Shown: positions 1 through 12,506 of the stretch, one piece after another | Position numbering within the stretch: the first letter of the stretch is position 1 | Layout of the letters: every line of letters begins with the position of its first letter | Source: Daedaleopsis sinensis | Taxonomy: Eukaryota > Basidiomycota > Agaricomycetes > Polyporales > Polyporaceae | Reading direction: 5' to 3' | Assembly (NCBI GenBank): GCA_033807695.1 | Contig: CM066302.1 | Span: forward strand, 4,216,001-4,280,000 | Length of the DNA: 64,000 nucleotides | Translations under genes and position numbers: made by a program | The notes under the pieces: generated by a model | Told to the model about the DNA's origin: nothing | Databases searched by the model: none | What the model saw: the letters and a program-made list of their open reading frames with translations, nothing else

Positions 1-3000
1 CGAGAGCCGCCGCGTGCATAGGCTCGTCGAGGCGGCCGCCATTGAATGCACGCATGTGCTCTGCCGATCTCGCATGCGGGCCCTGCGAGCTTCTCATTTT
101 CGATTTTCGAGGTTCGAACGCGCCGCCTTCCCCGCGGGACACGAGCGCAAGCGCAAGCGCACCGCGGGCCCCCCTTCTCGACCTCCCCGGCGACACCCCA
201 TTTCCAGCCCGCCCGCACCCCCGCCCTGAAGCTGAAGCTTGAAGACTCGGACGGCGCAGACCGGCTGGCAGCACGCACGCACGCACGGGGTCGCCGTCGC
301 ACGCCCCCTCCCGCTGTTCTCAGCCCTGTTGTCCCCGTGCGTGCGGCACTCGGCCCACGCGCACGCGCTCTTGGCCCCTCGCAGGCTGCGCGCAAGTATA
401 GCACCGCCGCTGCTTCGCGCCCGGGACTATCCGTGCGCCGCCGTAAGCGGTGAGCGGGCGCCAGGGTTGCATCACCACAGACTATACTGAACACCCCTCC
501 CTCCCGTCTGTCACTGGCTGGCCACGGCCGACACGACCGTCGGGCGAAACACGCCCGGGCCTCTCCTCTCACACTGCCCAGCCTGGGGCTCTCTGCTGCT
601 GCACCCCCGTTCGCTCGGGGCTCACGATCCGGCACGTTGAAGACCGGTGCGAGATCAGCTCGTCCCCCGTCCCGTCCTTTCTCCCTTCGCGATACGAATA
701 CGGATACGGGGCACGCTGCCGGGTGTCCGTGACGTGGATCTACGTGGATACGCCAGCCTGAAGCTTGATCCCCGGCAGCGCCGCGAGCACCCCATTCTCA
801 GCGCATACCGGCGTGGCAGGCAGTCTGGTCTGTCGTCGTGCGTCATAGCGAAGCGTGTCGATTATCACGCTTCACGCCCGCCCGCCCCACAGGAGTGCAC
901 AAGCGAGACGACCTCTCGCTCTCTCGAAGGCCCGAAGCACCGCGGGTAGCGCGAATTCATTGCTTTAGGCTCGCGAAGCGCGATTGCCCGAAGGCACGCG
1001 GGCCGGCGAGCGCGGATGACGCGTATGGCTTGGTTCTGGGAGGCGAGGGCGGTACTCAGCGGTAATGCTCAAGGACGGTGGCGACCGCCGACGACCGACG
1101 ACCGACGTCTGCGATCCCTCGGCCAGGCGAAGCCCGACGTCACGTCGCATGCGCGTGGATCGGCGCCGTGGGTGCATATGTGCACGTACGTACTCGCATG
1201 GCTGGCTGAGCATTCTTGCTCTTCTCCTGTGTCTTCTTCTCATTCTGCCTGTGCATCCAGATCCAGGTCCGCTCCCTCGATTCCTACCCTCTTTCCGTGC
1301 GCGGGCGTCTCGTCTGCCACTGCGGGCTGGGAGGGCGTTGGACGTGCAGTAACCCCCCTTGCGGTCCGAATTACAAATTACGCGATCTTGCAAACATGGT
1401 GTGACGTTCATTTCGCCACATTTCGTTACTTGGCGACACTCGCCGACGTCCTACCATCGATGCTTGGCTGCGCCACCAATCATGGACGAATGCACGGAAT
1501 ACGCCGGTGGACGCCGTACGCTCGTGGAATCGTGGGCAGCTACCCACCGAACCTCGCGAACTTGGACCATGGGCATGAGCCTGAACATCTATACTGACGT
1601 AGAGGGGCCTTCGGACGCGTACGGCCGCAGCAGCACCGTCTGGACACCTGATTGGCTTCAGGGTGCTGCAGATGCAGACCCTAGACAAGATTTCATCTTG
1701 CACGCACTGACAGCATCTGCTCTCGTAACAACCTGCCTTCGGGACGCAAGGCCCAGCACGCTAATCCGTAATCCGCGCCAATCTGGCATGTGCGCTGACA
1801 GCCCCAGCCGACGACGTGTGCTGCCATGACGGTGACGAGACGAGGCGCAGCACGCTCCTGAGGCCTGACAGGCGGTGGACGTCGAACCGCGGCCGTAACG
1901 TACTAGCACGACCACGTCGCGTCGCCCGCTGATGCGCCCCCTCGGTGTGCTCCGGGAGCCTATTCAGGCGCATTGGGCCACCGGAAGAAGCTCGAGAAGG
2001 CTCCCGTCGAAGGCCTTCCTTGGGCGCGTGGCCATGCGCAGAGCCCCCCCGACGTTCGCCGTGCTCGTCGACCGTCAGCGTTTCAACGGTCCCCCGCCCG
2101 CAACACTTCCCCTTCCAGAGGTGAGGATGGCGCGATCGCCGAATCGAAACCGCCCAGGCGAGGTGTGCTGCCGCACGCCGCCGCCGTGGAACGGTCGCGC
2201 ACGCGCATCCCACCTTCCCTCTCACATCCTCCGTCTTCCATCGCCCGCCGAGCCTTCAAGTTCCGCACACCGCACCCGGGCAGCCCTTCCTCGCACCCAC
2301 CCTGAACACCGTGCCAGCCCGCGTCCGAGATAGGCATGCGCAATGCGCAGTGGCTCCGCATCGCTCCCGCGCGGGACGATCAGGCTCGCGAACGCACCTC
2401 GGAACACCGCCATTGGAACGCGCCTGGGCTTGCACGCACGGGGTGGGCGGTGGGTAGCCAGCCCCCCTTCCCCCTCCCCATCCCCCTCTTCCGGCGTTCT
2501 ATGTGCGTTAAACTCAAGGTTCGCGGATAGGGTACCGTGGGCTCGGGGCGAGGGGAAGGGAAAGAGACAGTGAAAGAGAGGAGAGGCTGGACCTAGACTT
2601 TTCTCTGCGCTGGGGGTCGGTTCAGTCGGTCGGCTGTCCGAGGGTGCGTATTTCGGGCTTGCTTGTGGAAAGTCCCTCCTCCGCCCCGCTGCGAATCGAG
2701 TACGTACGTGTTCGCGTTGCACCGCTTTCGACGGTTGACGAATCGACTCTGATTATGGCCACTACCCTACAGCCCACAATACACGCGACGCAACCCTGTT
2801 TCGAAACGCGGACAGCGGCCCCGGCGGACGAAAGTGGGGCTCAGCCCCTCGGCAGCCTCAATCATGACCCACCGCGTCAGAGATCACACGCTTCTAGGAC
2901 GTCGCGATCATATCCCAGCTCACCAGAAGTCCGCAGATGTACTTGCGATGCGCGCGTCCTCGCGGCTTGATCAGCTAAGCGTCCTTCGACCAATTTACTC

Positions 3001-3900
3001 GGGATATCATGGGCGTATGGGGTGCGCGGCACGTGCGGCATGCCCATACCCCAGAATGGCGATGCGCCGCGACGCGTGCTTCATCTGCGCCGGCTGGTAG
3101 TGGCCTGAAAGCTCGTCGGGGGTCGGCGCGAGCCTCCGCAGGCGCGTCGGCGTTCCTGCCTTCGTCTTCGTTCGCTTGCGGTGAGTGCTCGTCATAGCAG
3201 CTTCCTTGTCTCTCGCGTCGGCGCTTCGTCGGTCATTATAGGTTATCCGCGTCGAGGCACTTATTGCCACCAGCTCAAATCACGCGCTCTGCCGATCGTC
3301 TCTCAGAAGAAAGCTTGAGGTGAATGCAGAGGATTGCGCAATCTCCGCGAACGCGTCCGGTTCGTCCCTTCTCCTTCCCCATATGTGCATGGTCGATACT
3401 GAGCCGCGCGTTGCAGCGTATGCTACCGAAGCTACTGTACGTGTGCATCGATGCAACATCTTGAGACCGTCGTGTCACCGTCCGCGCTGTGCGTACCCCA
3501 AATCACAGCCTATGAAGCTGCTCGAGCCCGCATGCACGCCAGACGTCAGTCAGAAGCGCGCACATGTTCTGCATTGTACGTATGTGCTCCGTACATCCAA
3601 GTTCGCACTCCGCGGCGATGAGGAACTCGCGGCGCGGCTCGAGCGAACGAGCATGACGCCGCCGCCACCCCCCAGATTCTCTCGGGGGCAGTGCGGGGAA
3701 GTGTTGTGGTAACGCGGGGTGCGGCGTCGGCGTTGTAGGCGCAGTGCGCACGGTCCCACACGATGCCAGAACTCTGCAGCTTTTGGATGCACGAGGACGG
3801 ATGCGGGCAGACGTGTGAGATGACGTCCCGGGTGCGAGAGGAACGCATCTCTGGAGGCGGCAGGCCGACTGCTGCTTTGAGAGGTCGTGGGTTCGTCATT
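1..3900. other. GC-rich stretch without a supported gene
   Basis: This stretch is visibly richer in G and C than the rest of the window. Long frames are open on both strands at once, as expected from base composition alone. None of the translations shows a domain, a signal peptide, a plausible intron set or similarity to other genes here. A short purine-rich run occurs near 2540-2590. It could be the upstream region of a gene lying to the left of the window, or old decayed sequence. I see no RNA gene, transposon end or tandem repeat that I can support. Confidence 0.5.
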
Positions 3901-6900
3901 TGCCTATGTGAGGTTTGGCGGCTGAACACGAATGTTTTCAGGGCACCGGCCGCTGTAGTATCGGTACGGCAGTCTTCATTCCATCATAGTGACTTGGTTC
4001 GTCGAGCACGTGTATTGAAGTCTGCCTCTATTACTGACTTTCTTTGGTTAACATAGCACACAGCCATAGACCGTTTTAGAAAACATGAAGTACACACAGA
4101 TGCGACCGTATCATCGCATGCGTACGTCGTGCATGCGCGTGGAAGGCACCAGGACTTAGACGTGTCTCATTACTCCGAATCGATGAGCTCGCGTGCTGTA
4201 CCCCATTCGTGCGCGGCTGCGCAAACCACCCCGGTATGCTTCGCATTCAGAACGTTGTCATTTACGACACCGGAAACCCGGTACGTGGCTCATTCCGCTC
4301 TCCGTCGAGCGACGTTCCAGAACGCTGCTCATGTAAGTATACATTAAACAGATTGGGTAGTAAGATGCTTGCCTCGATGGTCAAACGCGAGAAGGACCTG
4401 CTCGAACAGTAATGTGCATTGCAAGCACCGAGGTACGTGTACGTAACTCTCCGATGGTTCTCCGAACAGCGTCGTTCCACTCTTCAAGCACGTTAGGCAG
4501 GCATGTGTAGCGCAGACAAGATGCGATTGTCAATTACGATTACTCGCAAGTACACTGTCTTGGAAGACAGATTGCGGAAAACGTCGCGGACGTCCGCGAG
4601 GGTTAGGATCGGTATCCACACTCTCGGGTACTGACTGACAAACACGACGATGATGAGTGAGGCATCGTCGTGGTGAGTGTCCCCTCGTCCTTTTGAGCTC
4701 TATGTCAACAGCACGATCCCCACTGAGTATAGAGTTGGAGCTACTTACAAGAGTAGGGATCGTCTTCCAGATCCTCGGATCTGGGCTCATGTCCAAGTAT
4801 CTGCTGTCCCTTGGCGCGATTTGGTGTGTAGTGCGATGAGTTTATGCGACACCTGCTACATGTTTAGTGCTATTTTGGTCTTATGGCCTAACCAGTTGTC
4901 AGGATCTGTTAAAGAGTCATCGTGAGATGCTAATGTTCGGACTTTTGAAACTCACGGGGGCTTAGGAGGAGCATAAGTGAACGGTGACGCCTAGCATGTT
5001 CGTCCTGTGTACAAGCCCGAAGCAACATATACTGACAACCCATGAGTTCACGTCTTCAGCCACGGCGCTGCCACCACTGTGTAGGCAGTGAGCTATACGC
5101 ACAAGAGCAAAGCAACCGGGCGAAGGGGAACTAAACTGCTCAGACAGCCATTGTGGTGAGCTGACGGGTGGGCAAGGGCGTGGGGACCGACAGGTCAATG
5201 TAGAAGAGTAGCATTGAGCCCGGGAGGTTGGCGCACTACATGCCTAATGCGCGGCGCCGAGCAGCCATTGGCGAGCCTAGTTCCCGGGCTCCGTCCGTTG
5301 CTCGCCAGCAATATGGGGCGAGGGCAAGCATGCCTCACGTCCCGCTTCTCTCCCCGTTTAAGTGCCGACTCCCCAATGCGTACCGCACTTGCCATATGTC
5401 GGTGTGTGGTGAGCGGGAGGGGAGGGGGTGTGTCAGGTGCGACGATGTTCTTCTACTAAGTTGGGAGCGAAGGAGGGCTGGCGGCGTACCGCATGTTCAG
5501 AAGAGGAGGGGATCAGCGACCGGCATGGTCTGGACTCGCTGCAGCTGGCTGGGAGCGCGAGATATCGGGCGTACCTATTATGGAGCTTCGGGGATTTGGA
5601 CGTTGTTGCGTAGGTAGAGGGCCCCCAAGCGAGGGACACCACTGCAATCCGGTGGCGGAGTCCCGAATTAGGGGTGCATATGGTCGAAGAGGACGATTCG
5701 TTGGCTTGTGTGGAAGAGACGGAAGTGCAAGATGAGGGTCTGGTTTCCGAAGCAAGAGAGCATGTAGAGGTCGACAGGTGACTTGGAGATAGTCCGGGAG
5801 GAGTTGATGACTCAGAGCTACCTAGGTGAGGTACATTTGAAGTAAGCGGGGCCGAAGGTGTATGCGCAATCCGTTCCGCCAACCGACTCCGGTCATGATT
5901 GAGCACAGAATCCACATGGACATTGAACGTTGGACCTTTGGCCCTTTGAAAGTGTTCGCTATGGGTCGTACTACGCAATTGTGTCGGCGTCACGAGCGAT
6001 GCTGTACTTAGTGGTAATAGATTCACCGAGACATATGTGGTGCTATCTTTGCTATCACTATTCAAAGTCGTTGAGCAACTTTCAGCTTTGGTAGACTGGT
6101 TCTTTGACCACATACGAATGTACTGTTTGAATATACTGTCTTTTGCTGGCACCGTCGACGAGTCCGTCTGAAGCGAATTCCTGAGTGAGTTTGTTCAAAG
6201 TAGCCCTGAAAAAAATAGATAGTCTGAACTTACTGAGTGCAAACACAGTCTGATCCTCGAGGGCTGTCGTGGGCGAAGTGTCTGCAAAAGACCGCGTAAG
6301 TACTAAGAGTCCTGAAGTATACTGACACGTATTCAGGCAATCGCTAAGCTTATCTCAACAAGTGAGGAAGCAAGCTACAAAGATCGACACGCGATGTCTA
6401 ACCATGGTACGGGGGTGACTCCTCGAACTATCTCAGCGCGGGACTAGTATAAGGCACTCCTGGAGTGTTACGGGCAAGTCTGTGCAGACTGTAGCGAGGG
6501 CCCGGGATTAATGGGCGGATAAGGATGTTGGCGATGTGAAGCATTTGAAGCTCAAAGCGAGCTCACCGGGTATCGCAGAGATATTGAGGGGTCTGTCGTC
6601 GGCAGTCATCTTCGGGGCCGACGGCGACGACGAGGTGGACGTTGGCAAGAGCGTCCCAAATAATCGCGCCACTTACAAGTTACGGCCTCCGCGGCATAGC
6701 TGAGCCGTCACGATCACGTGCGAACCGTGGAGGCGCCAAGTTGAAGTTCGTGGGCCGCGCAACTTTTCTGCTAGGTTCTGCTGTGGCTTGCGTACTACCA
6801 CTGGCAAGCATCCCACCGAGCCTGAGGCCTCAGTATCGACCAAGGTATGTTTACGGCCGTATTTATGCTGTTAGTAGCTCAACTTCTTGCGGTCTAAACA

Positions 6901-7040
6901 GTTCAACAAGTTGCTGCAGCCTGCCAGTGCCACCTTGGCGACCGCACTGAACGTGGCGAGCGTCGACTATTCAAGGATCCAACTGCAAGGATCTCTCCAG
7001 AACGAATCACTAACACACGAATCCCATACTAAAGGAACAT
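3901..7040. other. Stretch without a confident gene
   Basis: I found no recognisable gene. A 239-codon frame is open on the minus strand at 5433-6152. It is rich in Ser, Thr and Pro, and its C-terminal part is read over sequence that is also open on the plus strand, so it may be chance. A short plus-strand stretch at about 6551-6703 reads like a C-terminal coding piece (SPGIAEILRGLSSAVIFGAD) ending at a TGA. I could not connect it to an upstream exon or a family. Treat both as unproven. Confidence 0.35.
5433..6152 (-). CDS. Hypothetical ORF, Ser/Thr-rich, unproven
   Basis: This is a continuous 239-codon minus-strand frame starting at ATG. The product is polar, with about a quarter Ser plus Thr, no hydrophobic segment and no motif I recognise. 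The last 80 residues have an odd composition (Arg, Pro, Ser) and lie opposite another open frame. No intron signals are needed to keep it open. It could be a small fungus-specific gene, a decayed piece of a mobile element, or chance. I list it only because it is the longest frame in a 3 kb gap. Confidence 0.15.
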   Translation of the reverse strand: MPAKDSIFKQYIRMWSKNQSTKAESCSTTLNSDSKDSTTYVSVNLLPLSTASLVTPTQLRSTTHSEHFQRAKGPTFNVHVDSVLNHDRSRLAERIAHTPSAPLTSNVPHLGSSESSTPPGLSPSHLSTSTCSLASETRPSSCTSVSSTQANESSSSTICTPNSGLRHRIAVVSLAWGPSTYATTSKSPKLHNRYARYLALPASCSESRPCRSLIPSSSEHAVRRQPSFAPNLVEEHRRT

Positions 7041-7266
7041 GAATGCGTCGATACTGACTGAAATGAAAATGCACGTGGCTGGAGTCTCTCAGATGCTCGG
7101 CATCGTAGAGGAGAACTCCGCGACCGACTCGGATCTGTACGTCGTCTCATGACCACTGACGTGCCGAGGAGTCTCTGAACTTCTTCAATACAGCGTCAGA
7201 ATTGTCGATGAGGTCCATCATTTTAGTACTGCTTGATGGAACGAGCACTGACTGGTCTCACAGCTT

Positions 7267-8997
7267 ATGGCGCTCAGCATGGTGTTGGCAAAGACGTCGT
7301 CCCGCGTGCGACAACTAGTCAACCGCCTGTGCTCGATACATCGGTTGCCTTCGGAGATTCTATCGCACATCTTCTTTCTTGTACCAAAAGGATATGTTTG
7401 TCAAACCCACCCGAATCTGGCACACACTTTTGGCCCATTCGCTATAGGGCCTCCTTCCGAACTACTTCCCCTTATGGCGGTCTGCCATCGATGGAGAGAT
7501 ACATTACTCGGCTGCGCAAAGCTCTGGGCGGTCGTCGATGATCAGATGCCAGTAGGTTCTCAGAAACCTGCCACATATGCGCCATACCTTTGTCGCAACC
7601 CTACTGGCCCACTCTTCGTCTACGTGTCAACCCCGCGACCGTGTCCGGACACTTTCGTGCTCTTGCGTGACTCTGGCGCTCGCGTGCAGGAGCTCCGTGT
7701 CACAAAGGTAGACGAGAAGCAGCTGAAAGATCTGGTAGCTTTTTCCGCCGACAGCCTATTGGCCTGTAGCCTTTCAGATATCACGCCGCCTTACTTGCCT
7801 CGGGCGTTGACTCTGTTCAAAGGTCGTGCTCCGCGGCTGCGCGCACTTCATCTCAACTCTGTCCATTTCATCCCTTGCAACAATTTCCAGGCTCTGGCTC
7901 ACCTGATCATCGATTTCGCTCCTGGAGGGCAGTACGATAGTCCACGTTCCCCAATTTGCCACCTCCTCGCATTTCTCCGCGGCTCCCCAACCTTGGAAAC
8001 AATGTATTTCCGAGATGTTGGCTCCCAAGTGATATGCTACACCCCGACAGGAGCTGCACACGACCCTCCGGTTGCGCTGCTCTGTCTACGCAGGCTGTCC
8101 GTGATGCATACTACATCTACGCCTAGCTCTATTCGCTTTCAGAGTGAGATCTTCAGTCATCTTCTCCTCCCACCCTCTTGTCTCATATATGTCTCCCCTG
8201 CGGAGCCATCCAGCCTTCCGTCGCTCGTGAGCGCAATTCACGCGGGAAGTCCGAGTCGCCAACTGTCCAGCATGGCCTTGTTTGACGGTGGTCAGATGGA
8301 AGACGGGGACTCGTCGCATCTCCTGCTCGTCAATGATCAACGCTCCCAGGGCGTACGGATCGACATCGACTGCACTTTGGAGGCTCAAACGTACCGTTAT
8401 CCGCCGGAAGGACATGAGTATGTCTGCCGCGCGGTGTCCTCCGAGCTCTTCATTGGGGTCAGAGCGCTCCACGTCACTTCCACATCATTTGCGGTTCTCA
8501 TGCGACCGCCCTGCAACATCTTCCACACTCTCCTGCTCCTAGAACGCCTCGTGATCACGAGTATCATGGACACGCGTGTCTTCACTACACGCTCCGAGTC
8601 TATGAAGGACACGCAGACCGCTATCGCTCTTCTGGCACCCCAGGATCACGCACATGTCCCCTTCCCTAACCTCACTAGTCTCCGGCTTCCCGGAATCTTT
8701 GTTTCCGAGCTCGCTATCGTCCGCGACCTCTTGAAGTCTCGTCGAGACGCTGGAAATCCCCTTCGCGACCTTGCAGTTGTGCTCTACGGCGAAGCTACTG
8801 ATGGGGAGTACTGGCACCAGCCGGAGCTTACGGAGGAGGTGGCTGCTCTTGTGGAGACACTGACCATCTACGACGGTGTTGGTGACGACCGCTCTTCGCC
8901 GGAAGGGTTCAGTTGGACGACTCCTGCGGACTGTACTCTGGAGGCTGACGGCCTATCCGAGTTCTGGCCATCATGGGCGTCGATCTACGATGCATAG
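7267..8997 (+). CDS. F-box-like protein, paralog 1
   Basis: This is a long uninterrupted frame of 576 residues. An F-box-like segment lies near the N terminus (about residues 24-70, core HRLPSEILSHIFFLVP). It is followed by the CHRWRDTLLGCAKLWAVV stretch typical of basidiomycete F-box-like proteins and a leucine-rich C-terminal half of irregular repeats. Such proteins are expected to bind Skp1 through the F-box and present targets to an SCF ubiquitin ligase; targets are unknown. A good acceptor (ctggtctcacag) lies just before the first in-frame ATG. By comparison with the neighbouring paralog, one or two short upstream exons are likely between about 7060 and 7200, so the true start is uncertain. 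The C terminus (SEFWPSWASIYDA) resembles the paralog end VSRLWPAWR, which supports common descent. Confidence 0.85.
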   Translation: MALSMVLAKTSSRVRQLVNRLCSIHRLPSEILSHIFFLVPKGYVCQTHPNLAHTFGPFAIGPPSELLPLMAVCHRWRDTLLGCAKLWAVVDDQMPVGSQKPATYAPYLCRNPTGPLFVYVSTPRPCPDTFVLLRDSGARVQELRVTKVDEKQLKDLVAFSADSLLACSLSDITPPYLPRALTLFKGRAPRLRALHLNSVHFIPCNNFQALAHLIIDFAPGGQYDSPRSPICHLLAFLRGSPTLETMYFRDVGSQVICYTPTGAAHDPPVALLCLRRLSVMHTTSTPSSIRFQSEIFSHLLLPPSCLIYVSPAEPSSLPSLVSAIHAGSPSRQLSSMALFDGGQMEDGDSSHLLLVNDQRSQGVRIDIDCTLEAQTYRYPPEGHEYVCRAVSSELFIGVRALHVTSTSFAVLMRPPCNIFHTLLLLERLVITSIMDTRVFTTRSESMKDTQTAIALLAPQDHAHVPFPNLTSLRLPGIFVSELAIVRDLLKSRRDAGNPLRDLAVVLYGEATDGEYWHQPELTEEVAALVETLTIYDGVGDDRSSPEGFSWTTPADCTLEADGLSEFWPSWASIYDA

Positions 8998-9359
8998 CAT
9001 CTCAACGTGCAATCCCGGAGATCATGTACATTCCGAGTCTGTGACGGGGCCGTGGTTACGCTGATATATTGTCGGTCTATGCTGGTGGAGAGAGGAGGTA
9101 TATTCCCGACGAAGTCCAGCTGATGGTAATAACGATCACTCATACGTATGTTACTATACATACCGTGACAGATAAACTTGTGGCTTCGGCTCGGATCAGA
9201 GGAACGAGGCACCATTTGTCAGCATTTGCCTCGTGGCGCAGAGTGTACATACCTGCCGCGCTGGCAATGATCATTGTTTGACGTGTTCATTTTGCTTAAG
9301 GTCAGTCTACGACAGGTAGTGATTCGCCATGAATGCGCCACTCAGTAATGTCCTACAGA

Positions 9360-9734
9360 CGAGTCAACTCGGCACAGCGTATCAACATGCCTGCTTTTGA
9401 CGATATCCGCCTATTTCAAGATGGAGTTAGCCTGCAAGTTGAGCTGATAGTGAATAACGCGATATCGATGGTGTATGGAACCTCACACCATGCCACGGTC
9501 GGAAGAAAAACCGCTATAGCAAAGGTATTACCAAAAAATGCTATTCCCCGGGGCGCCCCATATCCTGAGCTCGTGGATCAATGCGTTATATTGCCGTACG
9601 ACGACGAGAGCAGTTGTAGCAGGTTCCCGGAGGATGTCGCTCAATGGAAGATACCGGTGGAGTGCAGTAACGAGGGGAAGCAGGTGTCAAAATATTGGCC
9701 TGCGTGGAATTGGCGCAATTTATCGGCAATATGA
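9360..9734 (+). pseudogene. Decayed F-box paralog C-terminal remnant
   Basis: A plus-strand frame ends with GKQVSKYWPAWNW, which closely matches the C-terminal VSRLWPAWR of the following F-box gene and more loosely the SEFWPSWA end of the preceding one. Upstream residues are only vaguely similar, and no F-box or long leucine-rich frame precedes it. It lies between the two intact paralogs, so it is best read as the tail of a third, mostly lost tandem copy. The extent is approximate. Confidence 0.4.
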
Positions 9735-10011
9735 AAGCAGCAGGAATCATAGCCTATGTAATCTGACTCCCCTGATGGCAGTAGTAATACGACGGTGCGG
9801 CCCGTGGACCTCAGCTCTGAGACTGAATCAAGGAAGCGATGGTGAGGTGAGTATCACAATGCCACGAAAGGTAATAGAGACGCCCACCTCGATCAGCTAT
9901 CCTGACGGCGATCGCCGGGGCCGGCGCCTCCGAGTGGGCCTGCCAGGCATATCCTTCAAGACTACTACTCTCATCGCAGCAGGAGCAAGTACGAAGGTGC
10001 ATGAAGATACA

Positions 10012-12004
10012 ATGCTACTCGACAGACTGCACGAGATAGCCAGCCACATTGACCGCCTCGAGAAGATGGTGGGCGGTCTGTTCGATGGAGCAGACGACGC
10101 GCTCACCGACCGGTATGTACACTGAGTGATTCCTATGAACCCGTATATCTACTGACTCGACTACTTTCCAGGAGCACTAGAAAGAAGGTATCAGGCAAGG
10201 TAAGTGCAGCCGACCAGCACGATATGATTCTGCGGCTATTGATAAGCTTTTGCAGTTAAAGTCACTCGATAATGCTCTACTCATGGTCAGGATCCGCTTG
10301 CGAACACACTTCAACTCGCTGGCCACGATTCATACCCTACCGGCAGAGATTTTGACGCATATCTTCACATTCGTTGCTTGCCGCGACGAGTGGATGGAAA
10401 ACCTCGGTATTACTCCCTACTGGGGACCATCCGCCCTTGGCCCCGCGGCCAAGATTGTCCCGCTGACGGAGGCATGCCGCCAATGGAGGGAAATCTTGGT
10501 GCGGGATTCGCGCTTTTGGGCCGTGGTGGAGGATACTATGCGCACGCGCCCCTCGTCTTCTGGGCAACAATTGGCATATCCACACTACCTTCACCGCAAT
10601 CCCAACGGTCCTCTGTTCGTTAAAATATCGACCTATCCGACCGAGAAGACCCTGAATCTGTTGCACAAAGCGGGATCTCGTATACGAGAGCTCTTCATAC
10701 ATTATGACGACTCCTCGACTTCTCGAAAACTGAGATCTGTCATATCCATCCCCGCAGACGCCCTCGAAACGTGCAAAATATCGGGAATCCCTGGTCGAAA
10801 TTCCACTTACACACTTTTTCGAGGCCATACACAGCATCTTCGATCACTGTGGCTTGAGAACCTACGATGGATCCCTGCGAACACTTTCCCGTCTCTGACA
10901 CATCTGTTGATCGAGTTCATAACCCTTCGTGTGAGGAACCTCAGATTCTCTTTCCGAGAACTCCTTATACTCCTCGAAGGCTCTCCCCATCTCCAAGTGA
11001 TCTACTTCACAGAACTATCGCACTACAGCATCATCAATGTTCCTCCCATGGACACTATCGTTCGCAAAGTCACCCTCGCACGTCTCCGGAAGCTGCGTAT
11101 ATCAGAGTATCGGCCGGGAAAGGAGGCGAACAAGTTGCAACTTGCAGTCTGCAACCACATCATCCGTCCCTCCGATTGTCTCATCTACATATCCATCCAC
11201 GATTCAGCGCACTTTGATATCCTCGCCTCCACGCTTGCCATTTCCCAGCCAACTCGGAATATGTGCATCGGCTTCACTGAGAGTATGTCCCAGAGCCCTC
11301 CTGGCAGGTTTCACTTTCAGCTATTCGATTCCCCACCATCTCCCGGTATCCGCGTGGTTCTAGGCTTGGAGGTACGCCTAGACGTACAGAAGGACGACTT
11401 GACAGGCAATCCGAAGCAGCTCGAGCCCCTTGGCCGCGCGATGTCCGACTCGAACGGCCTTTTCGCGCACATCACGACGCTTCATGTCCATATCCTCGTA
11501 TTCCGCTACCTCCTCAGCCAAGACTCGTCCACTCTCTACACGTTGACACGGTTAGAGACACTCTCGGTCGAGATCACCAAGCCCTGTGACTACCATAGGC
11601 AGTACTCCTTGGGAGAAGGGATCCATCACTCGCACGACCGCCCTATCGCATTTCCAAAGCTGGCGACACTGGCAGTCGCTTGCGGCTGGTCTCTTCGTAC
11701 CCAGACGTGCGAGTTTTCGGTGGACGTGGACAATATCCGCGGTATTGTTGCGTCGCGAAAGCAAGGCGGGTACCCACTCACCCGTCTGGTGTTGGTGTAC
11801 TGGTCTCCTCCCGAGGATCTGCCCATGCCTGAGGAGCTCCACGCGCTGGTGGAACTTCGCCACGATCTCGAGTCGTTCGACGTCTTTGTCAGAGCCTACA
11901 GAGGAGAAGATATGTCCGGAAAAATCCACCCCGTCCTGGCGCCGGAGTCTAAGGAATGCACGTACCGCGGCGACGTTTCGCGATTGTGGCCTGCGTGGAG
12001 ATAG
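10012..12004 (+). CDS. F-box-like protein, paralog 2 (three exons)
   Basis: Three exons join in phase: a first exon ending at 10112, a 28 nt exon at 10172-10199 and a long exon at 10256-12004. The introns start GTATGT and GTAAGT and end CAG. The N terminus (MLLDRLHEIASHIDRLEKMV) looks like a short amphipathic helix. The F-box-like segment begins at IHTLPAEILTHIF and is followed by the CRQWREILVRDSRFWAVV block shared with paralog 1. The remainder is leucine-rich and ends VSRLWPAWR. From the ATG at 10012 the protein is 625 residues; another in-frame ATG at 9859 would add 51 residues of less protein-like sequence. The expected role is substrate recognition in an SCF ubiquitin ligase (family knowledge); the substrate is unknown. 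Confidence 0.85.
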
Positions 12005-12506
12005 GGCTGACTTGAAGGACCGTGCGGAGAGACGCGGTCAGTACCAGGTTGTCTCAAGTGCGTTGCTCTGCTGTGGCACTAATCGGTTATCAACCATATA
12101 GAGAGTGCGTACAAACATCAAAATTTTGAATTCGGGTTCGTTACCGAGTCCATGAACTGTGTTGGGGATCGCAAGGAAGGCTAGGACCGGGTGAGATGGG
12201 ATGACGGGCTCATGAAGCGGTCGTGTAGGTGGCCTGCCCAGTGGAGCTCACCCGGGGCGCCCCAATGCATCACTATATGTCTGCAATGTGTGTAATCAGA
12301 TCGAAATAACCCTGCTTTATCGGGGCATGCGTCCGAGTCGAGGAGGAGGAGGAGGAGGGTACTAGTCAGTAGATTCAGAACGCGGCGCCGGCCGCAAGAG
12401 GCAGTGTAGACGCCCAGTTGATGTTAGCGCTTACGCACTTTAGGGCCGGTCTTCTGGTGTACGCCTCTGTCCTTGTACTACTACCAGGATTACTACATCC
12501 ACTGCG
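12005..12506. other. Intergenic region with a GAG microsatellite
   Basis: No coding sequence is supported. A short GAG trinucleotide tract (five to six units) lies at about 12341-12358. The last part is presumably the promoter of the downstream esterase gene; no clear TATA box stands out. Confidence 0.4.

Noticed and set aside
111..125. ggttcgaacg resembling a tRNA B box
   Set aside because: No matching A box, acceptor stem or cloverleaf could be drawn around it.
2222..2722. 166-codon minus-strand frame in the GC-rich left flank
   Set aside because: The overlapping plus-strand frames are equally open, the product is Arg/Pro-rich without motif, and composition alone explains it.
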